Source of the DNA: Streptomyces sp. NBC_01235
GTDB lineage: Bacteria; Actinomycetota; Actinomycetes; Streptomycetales; Streptomycetaceae
Length of the DNA: 64,000 bases
Assembly (NCBI RefSeq): GCF_035989285.1
Contig: NZ_CP108513.1
Location: 10,726,001 to 10,790,000, forward strand
Reading direction: 5' to 3'
Each line of letters opens with the position of its first letter. Within the stretch, counting starts at the first letter, position 1. Positions 32,847-41,676 of the stretch are shown in pieces. Below the pieces are notes generated by a model, which saw only the letters and a program-made list of their open reading frames with translations, ran no database searches and had not been told where the DNA came from. The translations under genes and the position numbers were made by a program.

Positions 32847-34318
32847 CGTCGTTGACCACTCCACGGAACACCAGCCGGTCGGCCGGCGAGTGGATGCCCG
32901 CCGCGTCTCTCGTTCTCCACTCGCGCGACGGCAGCACGCAGTTCCTCGAACCGGAGGGTATCCGAGCGCGCTTGTCGCAGATCCGAGGGGAGCTGCGCCA
33001 GGAGGTGGCCTCCGACGAGTCCATCTGCCTCCTGCCCAACGGGCAAGCGCCGTTCACGCGCTTCCTGTTGGAGCTCCTTGCAGCCCTTGGACTGCCAAAT
33101 CCTGTGGCCGTACCGGACGATGACACCTCTGCGTCGATCGCTCAACTGGCCCGCCTGGGGTTGACGGCTCGTGCGCTCGGACAGGAACGGCAGCCACGCG
33201 ACGAGCCCGCCCGGCGCGAGGTACTGCCGCGCCATGCCCTCCTGCTCAGAACCGGGGGCACCAGCGGTCGGGTCCGTTACGCGGTGAACACCAGCATGCG
33301 CCGCACCCTGGGCCGGGACCGCCGGTTGAGCCTGGCGAGCGCGCTGGGACTGAAGGACGAAATCCGTGTCTCTCTTGCCGGATCGATTCGTCACGCCGCC
33401 CATCTGAGCATGCTGTTGGACGCGTTGAACTATCGCACACAGGTCCACCTGTTCGAGAAACCCGACCCCGCACAGGTGTTGGACCACGTCCGCCGAGATA
33501 GCGTCCAGTGGCTCGTCACCACTCCACTTCATCTGCGGATCATGCAACGCCAACTGCAGGACGGTGAGGGGACGTCGGACCTCAAGACCGTCGTCCATAT
33601 GAGTGCGGCCTGCTCGATGCCGATCAAACGGTTCTGGCACTCCACGCTCGGTCCCGAGAACGTGTACGAAGTGTTCGGAGCCTCCGAGGGAATCGGGACC
33701 ACGGTGGCTCGTGGGGATGAATGGGAAGAGCGTCCCGGAACGGTCGGCAGGGGCTTCTACACCTCAGTGACCGTCATGGACTCCTCCGGCCGCCCGGCGG
33801 CGCCGGGCGTACTGGGTGACGTCTACTTCAAGAGCGGAATGTCGGCGCGACCGCTGCACGTCGGACAACGAGACCTCGTCACTTGGACCAGCGACGGGCA
33901 AGTTAGCATCGGCGACCGCGGCAGGCTCGACACGGACGGCTACCTCTATCTCGAGCCGAGGCCTCAGCTGCGGATCACTGTCGGTGGGACCACTGTCCTG
34001 GCCACGGACATCGAGGAGGCGCTGCTCGACATCCCCGGGATCCAGGACGCGGCTGCGGCGGCAGTCTCCAATCATGTGACGGGGCAGCGTGTCGTCTGTT
34101 TCGTGGTGCGCGACTCCCACGGTTCCGATGCCGAGCCGAACGAGTTGATTCCGGCGCTGCGACGGGTACTGCCGCCCGCCGCCGTTCCTCGCAGAATCAT
34201 CGAAGTAGAGGCCGTTCCCCGGTGGCTGTCGGGCAAGGTCAACCGCACTTTGATCTCGGAAATGGCGCAGAAGCACTTCGCAAGGGAGAAGAACAGTGAC
34301 CGTGCAAGCGATTCCTGA
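32843..34318 (+). CDS. Adenylate-forming enzyme 1 (A3 motif altered)
   Basis: 491 residues from GTG 32843, overlapping the exporter stop. ANL-superfamily core motifs are visible: LLRTGGTSGRVRYA (A3 P-loop, lacking the usual Lys), YEVFGASEGIG (A5), SIGDRGRLDTDGYLYLEPR (A7/A8) and LSGKVNRTLI with the A10 Lys. It should activate a carboxylic acid as acyl-AMP for transfer to CoA or the carrier encoded next. The substrate pocket cannot be read by eye. Loss of the P-loop Lys may lower or change activity. Confidence 0.8.
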   Translation: MTSLTTPRNTSRSAGEWMPAASLVLHSRDGSTQFLEPEGIRARLSQIRGELRQEVASDESICLLPNGQAPFTRFLLELLAALGLPNPVAVPDDDTSASIAQLARLGLTARALGQERQPRDEPARREVLPRHALLLRTGGTSGRVRYAVNTSMRRTLGRDRRLSLASALGLKDEIRVSLAGSIRHAAHLSMLLDALNYRTQVHLFEKPDPAQVLDHVRRDSVQWLVTTPLHLRIMQRQLQDGEGTSDLKTVVHMSAACSMPIKRFWHSTLGPENVYEVFGASEGIGTTVARGDEWEERPGTVGRGFYTSVTVMDSSGRPAAPGVLGDVYFKSGMSARPLHVGQRDLVTWTSDGQVSIGDRGRLDTDGYLYLEPRPQLRITVGGTTVLATDIEEALLDIPGIQDAAAAAVSNHVTGQRVVCFVVRDSHGSDAEPNELIPALRRVLPPAAVPRRIIEVEAVPRWLSGKVNRTLISEMAQKHFAREKNSDRASDS

Positions 34319-34781
34319 CAATCCGTATTTCCCAGGGATTTACCGCCGCACGGCGGACAATGCCTGTGTCGTCGCCGTGGCACCCCGGTCCTTCATGTCC
34401 GTGCCGGAAGTGCGCGCCGTGTTGAGCGAGGTCCTCGCGACCCAGCCGCACCGATTCGTCTTCACGGTCCTTCACTCGGGGGAAGGCCTGCAGGACGACA
34501 CCATCAGCGACGAGGTAGTGGCCACCAGGAAGTTCCACCGGATGCAGTCCTCCGAAGGACCGGTGGAGTCGCTGTTGGCGGAGAGAATCCACCTCACCCT
34601 GCCTGATGCCGCGGTACTCAGCATGACCGACGACATCAAGGACCTGGGGGGTGATTCGTTGCTCTGTCTCGAGTTGAGCGAGGCCATCGCCGACATCTGG
34701 GATGTCGAGATTGAGCCCGTGGATGTCTTCCGGGTCAACTCCCTGGCAGCCCTTGCCGCGGATATCGAGGCGGGACGATGA
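34296..34781 (+). CDS. Carrier protein (acyl/peptidyl carrier domain)
   Basis: 161 residues from GTG 34296, overlapping the previous gene by 23 bp. The C-terminal 80 residues are a phosphopantetheine carrier: DDIKDLGGDSLLCLELSEAI with the attachment Ser, then VEIEPVDVFRVNSLAALAADIE. The N-terminal 75 residues (FPGIYRRTADNACVVAVAPRS, then an EVLATQPHRFVFTVL strand) form an extra unknown domain not typical of free carriers. It lies between two adenylation enzymes and before a condensation enzyme, so it probably shuttles their acyl or aminoacyl group. Confidence 0.82.
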   Translation: MTVQAIPDNPYFPGIYRRTADNACVVAVAPRSFMSVPEVRAVLSEVLATQPHRFVFTVLHSGEGLQDDTISDEVVATRKFHRMQSSEGPVESLLAERIHLTLPDAAVLSMTDDIKDLGGDSLLCLELSEAIADIWDVEIEPVDVFRVNSLAALAADIEAGR

Positions 34782-36202
34782 CGTCCGTGGCCTTCGACCT
34801 GCTGGCCAACGGCGCGTACGACGCGGCGGCTCTTGTCGATGGAACACAGGTTCTCACCCGCGGGCGGGCACGGGAGATGGCCGATGGCATCGCCCGATTC
34901 CTGGGCGATGACGCCAAGAAGCTCGTGATGGTGGAGAACCCTCGTTCCTTGACGGGAGCTCTGGCTTATGCGGCCGTGCTACGTGCCGGCCATGCGGTGA
35001 TGCTGGTGGAAGCCGCGGGCTACGGTGACGCGACGACGTTGATCGAGCGACTTCGCCCGGATGTGCTCATGGGGCCCTCATGTGTCAGAGCGTCCGAAGC
35101 TTCACCGTATTACCAGCACCACGTGCGGGAAGTTCCTCACGGCGGGGTGGCTCGTTGGGTCATTGACGCTAATCCGGCCGCGCTCGCACAGGAGTTGGCC
35201 CTGGTCGCACGCACCTCCGGCTCCACATCCGAGGGCAAACTGGTACGGCTCTCCTACGGCAACCTCGTGAGTAACGCCGAAAGTATCGTTGCAGCGACAG
35301 ACATCCGTGGATCGGACGTCGTCGCGACGTCACTGCGCTTGGACTACAGCTTCGGTCTGTCCATGTTCCATTCTCATCTCGTGGCGGGCGCCACCGTGGG
35401 TCTGACCACGGCATCGCCGACCACCGACCGCTTCTGGGCGGATGTCGAGCGCTGGGGTGTGACGTCCACGGGGATGGTTCCGTCCACGGTGCGTTTCATC
35501 CTGCAGGATCCGGTGTCGAAGGCGCGGTTGTCCGCGCTGCGATCGCTGCTGGTGGCCGGCGGTCCGTTGCGGGCCGACTCGCTGCGACGGCTTCGTGAAG
35601 CGGTCGGTCCGGAGGGTTCCGTCTTCTACATGTACGGCCAGACCGAGGCGACTGCGCGGATGACCTGCATGGACCCGGCATTGGCGGCCGAGCACGAAGG
35701 AAGTGTCGGAGTTCCGATATCGGGTGGGCGGATCGAGATTCGCGGACCGGACGGATCCGAGGTCGTCCCCGGCCGACGGGGCGAGGTGTACTACAAGGGA
35801 CCCAACGTCATGCTCGGCTATGCCGTCATACGTGACGATCTTGCACTGTCCGACCTCTGCGGTGGGGAACTGCGGACGGGTGACATAGGCCGGTTGCAAG
35901 ACGGCGTGTTGTATCTCGAGGGCCGCGTCGATCGCCAGGTCAAGGTACTGGGTGAAAAGGTCAATCTGGACGCTGTCGAGGCCGCCGCGGTGTCGGCCCT
36001 CGGCGGGACAGCCGCAGCCGCCGTGTTCATGGAACCCGATCAGGTCCACCTCCATGTCGAGGGAGGACCTGAGTCTCTGAAGCGGCTGCGTTCCTGGGGA
36101 CTGGCTGGTCTGGGAGTTCCGCCGGGCTGCCTGAAGCTGCGAACCGTGGAACATCTCCCGAGAACACCTTCCGGCAAAGTGAGGTACCTCTTGCTGAGTT
36201 GA
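34778..36202 (+). CDS. Adenylate-forming enzyme 2
   Basis: 474 residues from ATG 34778, overlapping the carrier gene (ATGA). Core motifs are complete: VARTSGSTSEGKLVRLSYGN (A3), YMYGQTEATARM (A5), LRTGDIGRLQDGVLYLEG (A7), VDRQVKVLGEKVNLDAVE (A8) and LPRTPSGKVRYL with the catalytic A10 Lys. Text is closer to acyl- or aryl-CoA ligases than to NRPS amino-acid domains, but pocket residues are not decoded. Two ligases for one carrier suggests either two substrates or one ligase acting on the peptide terminus. Confidence 0.83.
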   Translation: MTSVAFDLLANGAYDAAALVDGTQVLTRGRAREMADGIARFLGDDAKKLVMVENPRSLTGALAYAAVLRAGHAVMLVEAAGYGDATTLIERLRPDVLMGPSCVRASEASPYYQHHVREVPHGGVARWVIDANPAALAQELALVARTSGSTSEGKLVRLSYGNLVSNAESIVAATDIRGSDVVATSLRLDYSFGLSMFHSHLVAGATVGLTTASPTTDRFWADVERWGVTSTGMVPSTVRFILQDPVSKARLSALRSLLVAGGPLRADSLRRLREAVGPEGSVFYMYGQTEATARMTCMDPALAAEHEGSVGVPISGGRIEIRGPDGSEVVPGRRGEVYYKGPNVMLGYAVIRDDLALSDLCGGELRTGDIGRLQDGVLYLEGRVDRQVKVLGEKVNLDAVEAAAVSALGGTAAAAVFMEPDQVHLHVEGGPESLKRLRSWGLAGLGVPPGCLKLRTVEHLPRTPSGKVRYLLLS

Positions 36203-36285
36203 ATGATTGTGGCAGGGAGTGCAGGAGCACGGCTCGACGCGAAATGGGCCTCTGCTGGACCAGGGGACGGGATGCTGAGGAGGCG

Positions 36286-37635
36286 ATGCCGGACATGAGT
36301 GAAATGACGACACTGACAGTGCGGGGCGAACCAGGCGTCCTGCCCTTTACTTGGGGGCAGCGGTGGTGGTGGAACGAGTGTCCTCCCGAAAATCCGGAGA
36401 GGAGAAGAGGAAACATGATCATCTCCCTCGAATTTCCGTCCGGCATGTCTCTCAAGAGTGCCCTGGAGACGCTGGAAGGGATCGCCGGAAGATTCGACAC
36501 CTTGCGGACACGATACGAGCTCACCGGCGAACCCGAACCGGTTCAAGTGGTTGAGCGCCAGGCGCAGATCCCCGTCTATCTATATGCTGCGGAAAGTGAT
36601 TGTCCGGGACTCCCGGAGAGCATTGACTCGTCAATGCGCACACATAATTTTGATCTTCTTGGGCATCCACCCGTCTGTTTGGCTATCGGGCTGGGAAGCG
36701 AAGGAGAGCCAGTCCGCCTCCACGCGTTCCTCGACCATATCGTCACCGACTTGGTGGGTGCCATATACCTGAAGCGCTATTTTCGAAGTGTCATCTTCAG
36801 GGAAGGGGCCCCCGCCGGCGCGATACATCAGCCCGCCGATCAGGTGGCCCTTGAGTCTACGGAAGCCAGACGGCGGCGCAATGAAAAGGCTATCGAATAT
36901 TGGAGATCCGAGCTGACGGCGCCCTCCCCTGATGCATGGTTGTCCCGTGTGGCCGAGACGAGGAGTGGAAGCGCCCTAAACTTTGCCAAGGTCTCCCTGG
37001 AATCCCCATTCCTTGGCGCAGCTCTTCCGATTATCGCAGAGCGTCATCAGGTGAGCGTCGCGCATGTTCTCTGCCATCTTGCAGCCTTGACTTTCGAAGG
37101 CTTCGCGGAAATTCCGCCTTTCTTCAACATGATCGTCTCGACCCGCCGTTCTCAAGTGGAACGGTCTGCCCTGGGGATGTATTCGCGATCCATACCGATC
37201 ATCCTGAAATCGCGAGGGCGGACGGTTGAGGAGCGCATCAGAGACTCGGCGAGAACAATGATGCACGGACAGCTCTTTGCTGCGTGTGACCCCACGGATT
37301 TCGATGCGGTGTGCCGAGAATCCGGATGGCCGGACAGAGCGATGATCGGGGTTTCCCTCAATGATGGATACAGTGCCACGACCAACCCGTCGGCACAGCC
37401 CGGCACGCGAAGGGATGACCTCAATTCCCTCTTGAAGCTCAGTAATTACGAGTACCCGAGCTTCCGGGTTTATCAAAATGGGCGTGCGATCAAGCTCGAC
37501 TCCGGAAAGAGCCCGACAGGCATATTTCGCCTATCTCTCGAGGTGGATGCCCGACTATTTTCCGCTTCCGCTGCAGAAAAAGCTCTGGGTGAAATCGAAG
37601 AACGGGTGCTGATGTACCTTAAAAAGAGCCTGTGA
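36286..37635 (+). CDS. Free-standing condensation-domain enzyme
   Basis: 449 residues from ATG 36286, chosen because GAGGAG lies just upstream; an earlier TTG at 36199 would overlap the previous gene but adds odd residues. CoA-dependent acyltransferase/condensation fold: LPFTWGQRWWW at the start, the HHxxxDG site present as DHIVTDLVG (catalytic second His and Asp kept, first His replaced by Asp), and a late FNMIVSTRRSQVERSALGMYS latch-like block. It likely joins the carrier-bound acyl group to an amine, perhaps the modified peptide. Codons are markedly AT-richer than neighbours (ATA, AAA, AAT), a sign of transfer. Confidence 0.75.
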   Translation: MPDMSEMTTLTVRGEPGVLPFTWGQRWWWNECPPENPERRRGNMIISLEFPSGMSLKSALETLEGIAGRFDTLRTRYELTGEPEPVQVVERQAQIPVYLYAAESDCPGLPESIDSSMRTHNFDLLGHPPVCLAIGLGSEGEPVRLHAFLDHIVTDLVGAIYLKRYFRSVIFREGAPAGAIHQPADQVALESTEARRRRNEKAIEYWRSELTAPSPDAWLSRVAETRSGSALNFAKVSLESPFLGAALPIIAERHQVSVAHVLCHLAALTFEGFAEIPPFFNMIVSTRRSQVERSALGMYSRSIPIILKSRGRTVEERIRDSARTMMHGQLFAACDPTDFDAVCRESGWPDRAMIGVSLNDGYSATTNPSAQPGTRRDDLNSLLKLSNYEYPSFRVYQNGRAIKLDSGKSPTGIFRLSLEVDARLFSASAAEKALGEIEERVLMYLKKSL

Positions 37636-37650
37636 AGACAGGGATTGCCT

Positions 37651-38676
37651 GTGCGGAAAGATGGCCGGACTCCCGAGTCCGTGACGCGTATCCGTGTCCT
37701 GCTGAAGGAATGGGTGGACCGCAAGATCATCCTCGGTGCTCAGGTGTTCTCTCTGGAGGATGGCGTGGCCTGTCACATCGTGGCAGGAGAAGCAGCCCCG
37801 GGGACCGACGTCACGCCGGACATTGTCGGACGGCTCTACTGCGCGAACAAGCCCGTGCTGGCCGTCAGTACGGGCATTGCGTCGGAGGAGGGCCTCGTCG
37901 GCCTGCACACCCCGCTGTCACACTACTTCGACGACTGCACGCCGGCCATGGCGGCGGTGACCATTGCGGATCTCCTCGGACACACCGTCAGGCTTCCGCC
38001 CACTCTGTACAAGAACACCGCCTCACTGGACGAACGGGCTCGTCGCATCGTGACTTGTGCCGTGCCTCGACCGGGAAACGCGCACTACAACGCACAGACC
38101 ACGTCGGCGTTGCTCGGCGCGATTCTCGAGCGTGTGTACTCGATGCCCCTCGAACACGTCATAGCCGAGAAAGTCGCTGCCCCGCTTGCCCTGCGCGACC
38201 TGTCCCTTGTGCCGCGCCCGGGCCAGCAATACGGCCCACTGCATCGCCGTGACGGAAGCATGCGCTTCGTTCCAGTCGAGGACGAGGCGCGAGGCTTGAG
38301 CCCGGTAAATCCCGGTCAGGCCGGCGTATCGACGGCCGCAGGCATGGGCCTGGTGTACGCGGATCTCTTGAATTCCCTGAAAGGCCATGGGACTCTGCTT
38401 GCACCGTCAACTGCCATGAGTTTGCTCGAAATCAGCCGTTCGATACAGCTCTACGACCTCGGTCCGCGCAGCTGGGGTCTCGGCTTCCAGCGTGACTTGC
38501 AGCAGGGCATCTTGGGGGCCGGGTGGAGCCGTGACACCTTCGGCCATGTGGGCACCGCTCCGCGGCGCATCGTTGTTCTTCACGCGGCCGATCCGGTTTC
38601 AGGTCGTGTTCTGACGTTCAGGCTCTTCAGCATTGTCGATGATCATCGGGTGCAGCAGCTGACGACGATGTCGTGA
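37651..38676 (+). CDS. Beta-lactamase-fold enzyme with Cys nucleophile
   Basis: 341 residues from GTG 37651 (TTG 37645 also possible). Class C beta-lactamase/esterase fold with three motifs: CANK in place of SxxK (Cys codon TGC 37840-37842), YNAQ in HYNAQTTSALLGAIL for the YxN site, and HVG in FGHVGTAP for the KTG/HxG site. The Ser-to-Cys swap suggests acyl transfer through a thioester rather than simple hydrolysis. Family relatives act as transacylases or esterases in antibiotic pathways. It is last in the operon and could release, transfer or trim the acyl group. Cytoplasmic: no signal peptide. Confidence 0.78.
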   Translation: MRKDGRTPESVTRIRVLLKEWVDRKIILGAQVFSLEDGVACHIVAGEAAPGTDVTPDIVGRLYCANKPVLAVSTGIASEEGLVGLHTPLSHYFDDCTPAMAAVTIADLLGHTVRLPPTLYKNTASLDERARRIVTCAVPRPGNAHYNAQTTSALLGAILERVYSMPLEHVIAEKVAAPLALRDLSLVPRPGQQYGPLHRRDGSMRFVPVEDEARGLSPVNPGQAGVSTAAGMGLVYADLLNSLKGHGTLLAPSTAMSLLEISRSIQLYDLGPRSWGLGFQRDLQQGILGAGWSRDTFGHVGTAPRRIVVLHAADPVSGRVLTFRLFSIVDDHRVQQLTTMS

Positions 38677-39012
38677 TCTGCTGAGACCGATGGGACCCGC
38701 CGATACTGCCGTCTCCCAGTCCTCCATGTAGAGAAAGGAATTACTGAACTTGATTGAGTGATGTCGGAGCTGTTTGCCTGACAGCGGCACCACGGCTTCG
38801 GTAAAGGATGTCCCGCAAAGGCTGGCTGGAGCCCGCGCCGGGTGCTGAGCGGGATACCCGCGAGACTCCGACGCGGGGCTGTGACAGCCTGCGGACATGC
38901 CAGAGCTGCGTGTTCATGCAGGCCGTCACTATGCCGTCCAGTTCCACTATGCCTTGCCGGACGACGCATGGTGGTGTGTGGAGCTGAGCGAGGCCGTCCT
39001 GTGTTCGGAGCC
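38677..39012. other. Operon end and intergenic region
   Basis: No strong terminator hairpin seen after the operon. A short plus-strand ORF (38897-39067) reaches into the 3' end of the convergent lactate dehydrogenase gene. Otherwise no gene is recognised. Confidence 0.35.
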
Positions 39013-39067
39013 TCAGACGGCGGGCGACCGGACGAGAGTGTTGTCACCGCTTCGGCCGGCGAAGTAG
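38897..39067 (+). CDS. Small ORF, 56 aa, doubtful
   Basis: ATG 38897 to TAG 39067: begins MPELRVHAGRHYAVQFHYAL and contains DDAWWCVELSEAVLCSEPQ. Composition is protein-like (paired Trp, acidic centre), but there is no clear ribosome binding site and the last 55 bases overlap the convergent ldh gene. It lies 220 bp after the azole operon. Could be a small conserved Streptomyces protein or chance. Confidence 0.25.
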   Translation: MPELRVHAGRHYAVQFHYALPDDAWWCVELSEAVLCSEPQTAGDRTRVLSPLRPAK

Positions 39068-40026
39068 TCCGCGACGTTGGCCGTGGTCGTCTCGGCGATC
39101 TGTCCGACGGCATCCCGGGTGAAGTACGCCTGGTGCGAGGTGACCAGGACGTTGTTGAAGGTCATCAGCCGCGCGAGACGCTCGTCGGTCATCACCTCCA
39201 GAGACTTGTCGAGGAAGAAGACTCCTGCCTCCTCCTCGTACACGTCCAGGCCGACACCGCTGAGCCGCCCCGCGCGCAGGGTTTCCAGCAGGGCGTCGGT
39301 GTCTACGAGGCCGCCGCGGCTGGAGTTGACCAGGATCGCGTCGTCCTTCATCAAGGCCAGGGCACGGGCGTCCACGAGGTGGTGGGTGGCCGGCAGCAAA
39401 GGTACGTGCAGGCTGACCAGGTCCGCCTCGGCGAACAGCCGCTCCCGCTCGACGTACTCCATGCCCAGGGCCAGGCAGTCGGGGTTCTCGGCGACGTCCC
39501 AGCCCAGCAGCCGCATCCCGAAGCCGTGCGCGATCCGCGCGAACGCGGCCCCGATCTTCCCGGTTCCCACCACCCCGGCCGTCCGGCCGCGCAGGTCGCG
39601 GCCCATCAGCCCGTCGAGCCGGAAGTCGAACTCCCGAGTGCGGTGCGCGGCGCGCACGATCCGCCGGTCGACGGCGAGCGCCAGCGCCCAGGCGAACTCG
39701 GCGACCGAGTAGGGCGAGTAGTACGACACCCGGGCCACCGTCAAGCCGAGTTCCTCGGCCGCCGTCAGGTCGATGTTGTTGTAGCCGGTGGCACGCTGGG
39801 CGATCATCCTCGTGCCGCCCTTGGCCAGCGCACGCAGCACTTCCGCATCCAGGGTGTCGTTGACACTGCTCAGCACCACCTCATGTCCGGCTGCGGTCGG
39901 GACGGTGTCCCTGTTCAAGAACAGCCCCAGGCAGCGCAGTTCATGCCTGCCCGCGAACTCACGGTTGAATGCGTCGCGCAGAAGCGGCTCCTCGTCCGCG
40001 AGGACGCCGTACGCAATGGCTTCCAC
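39013..40026 (-). CDS. D-lactate dehydrogenase (NAD-dependent, D-2-hydroxyacid family)
   Basis: 337 residues from GTG 40026, preceded by a strong AGGAGGAGAGAG ribosome site. D-2-hydroxyacid dehydrogenase fold: QRATGYNNIDL, PYSVAEFAWALAL, NAD motif AGVVGTGKIGAAFARIA, catalytic Arg in VNSSRGGLVDT, Glu in VYEEEAG, and His in VTSHQAYFT. The text fits the LdhA type that reduces pyruvate to D-lactate for NADH disposal when oxygen is short. It is first of a set of fermentation- or hypoxia-type genes extending to 48.6 kb. Confidence 0.9.
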   Translation of the reverse strand: MEAIAYGVLADEEPLLRDAFNREFAGRHELRCLGLFLNRDTVPTAAGHEVVLSSVNDTLDAEVLRALAKGGTRMIAQRATGYNNIDLTAAEELGLTVARVSYYSPYSVAEFAWALALAVDRRIVRAAHRTREFDFRLDGLMGRDLRGRTAGVVGTGKIGAAFARIAHGFGMRLLGWDVAENPDCLALGMEYVERERLFAEADLVSLHVPLLPATHHLVDARALALMKDDAILVNSSRGGLVDTDALLETLRAGRLSGVGLDVYEEEAGVFFLDKSLEVMTDERLARLMTFNNVLVTSHQAYFTRDAVGQIAETTTANVADYFAGRSGDNTLVRSPAV

Positions 40027-40100
40027 GTTCTCTCTCCTCCTGTTGTGCTGCGGCCCCGGGCGAGACCCGGGCTGCCCCGTGGGCGGGTCGTGAGCGGGGG

Positions 40101-40640
40101 TCAGAGGTCTTGGGGGTCGACCGGCGTGCCTCGCTGCTTGCTGTCCATGCCTGCCTTGCTCTGCGCGATGATCTCCTGAACGTGCTGTTCGATCTGGTGC
40201 GGGTCGAGGCCCAGTGCCTTTCCTATGTGGACCGACCACACTTCGGAGCGCAGGTTGGTCTCGAAGTCCAGATCGGCGCGTACGTTCTCGCGTACCGCCT
40301 GGCGGTTCTGGCTGATCATGACGAACGTGGACAGGAAGATCGCTTCCAAGCTGACGATCATGGTGAGCAGCCCGTAGGGATACGGGTCGAAGATCCCTGC
40401 CTTCCCGAGCAGGCCCTCGTTCAGTGCGATCCATACCGCGAACCAGAGGGCGTGCAGGTAGACGAACCGCATCGTCCCCGCGAACGAGGTGATCGCGTCG
40501 GCGACACGGTCCTGCGAGCTGCGCATTCGGGCGAACTGGACCCGCTCGTGGGGAAGGCGGACGACGCTTTGCCGAGGGCTGCTCCCGCCCAGGGAGGCGG
40601 GGCTGCTCTCGCCTGCGGAACCGGGCTTCACGCCCTCCAT
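40101..40640 (-). CDS. DUF1003 membrane protein
   Basis: 179 residues from ATG 40640. It shows the DUF1003 core: DRVADAITSFAGTMRFVYLH, a first helix (ALWFAVWIALNEGLLG), the block FDPYPYGLLTMIVSLEAIFLSTFVMISQNRQA, and a DLDFETNLRSE motif. There are two membrane helices with cytoplasmic tails. The family is widespread and of unknown role; in actinobacteria it often travels with stress and redox genes, which matches this setting. Confidence 0.85.
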   Translation of the reverse strand: MEGVKPGSAGESSPASLGGSSPRQSVVRLPHERVQFARMRSSQDRVADAITSFAGTMRFVYLHALWFAVWIALNEGLLGKAGIFDPYPYGLLTMIVSLEAIFLSTFVMISQNRQAVRENVRADLDFETNLRSEVWSVHIGKALGLDPHQIEQHVQEIIAQSKAGMDSKQRGTPVDPQDL

Positions 40641-40779
40641 CCGTCTTCCTCTCGATCGATGCCCGGCGGTGTCCGGGGCCCGCTCCCAGCATGGCGGCTG
40701 CGAGACGTGCCGCACGTGGGCCGCACGGGGACGGCATGAGGGACGTACGGCCCAGCGGGCCTGCCGAAGAAACGGAGGC

Positions 40780-41480
40780 TCAGTTCCCTTCGCGCCGGAG
40801 CCGGTCCTGGGTCTGCGTGGCGATGACCGCGGCCTGGATGCGCCGCTCCACACCGAGCTTGGCCGGCAACCGGGAGATATGGTTCTTCACCGTCTTCTCC
40901 GCGAGGTAGAGCCGCTGGCCGATCTGGCAGTTGGTTGGTCAGCCCCTCGCCGATCAGCGCCAGGATCTCCCCCTCTCGCACGGTCAGGCCGGGCAGCGCG
41001 TCCGGCTCCTCCTCCTTCTGCTGGTCGTTGCGCAGTCGGGCCATCAGCTTGGTGGTGGCGCCGGGGTCGAGCAGTGACTGGCCCGCGGCCACCGTGCGGA
41101 CGGCCGGGACCAGGTCGGAGCCCTGGATCTGCTTCAGGACGTACCCGGCCGCGCCGGCCATGATCGAGTCGAGCAGGGCCTCCTCGTCGTCGAACGAGGT
41201 CAGCATCAGGCAGGCCGGTTCCGGCATGCTCGACCGCAGCTCGCGGCACACGGTGACCCCGTCGCCGTCGGGCGGGCGCACGTCGAGCACCGCCACCTGC
41301 GGGCGCAGCGCGGGCAGGCGCACCAGGGCCTGCTCGACGGTGCCGGCCTCGCCGACCACAGTGATGTCCGTCGTCGTTCAGCAGGTTGTGCACCCCACGC
41401 CGTACCACCTCGTGGTCGTCCAGCAGGAAGACCCGCGTCGGGTTGCCGGCGCCGGGCCGCTCGCTGTCCGCCATCGCCAT
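40780..41480 (-). pseudogene. DosR/OsdR-like NarL-type response regulator, two frameshifts
   Basis: From ATG 41480 the text is a receiver start (RVFLLDDHEVVRRGVHNLLN). One extra base near 41365 shifts it; it then continues ITVVGEAGTVEQAL through VLDVRPPDGDGV (phosphorylation Asp) and AAGYVLKQI. A second slip near 40930 precedes the LuxR HTH ([17 protein letters not shown]). All parts of a DevR/DosR-type regulator are present across three frames. Either recent decay or base-calling errors. If errors, this is the local hypoxia regulator. Confidence 0.75.
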
Positions 41481-41676
41481 CTCCTCATTCTGCGCGCTCT
41501 GTCGCGGGCACCGGGAAGCGCCCCTGGGCGTGACCTGCCCCTTGTGGCTTCGCTGATCTCCAGGAACAGCGTTTGTCGACCGGTTCCGGAGGCAGTTGGT
41601 GATCACCTGGCTCACGGATCTCGATGAGAAACGACGGCACTGTCGTGTCCACGAACTTGGGACAGCCAGCCTGTCG

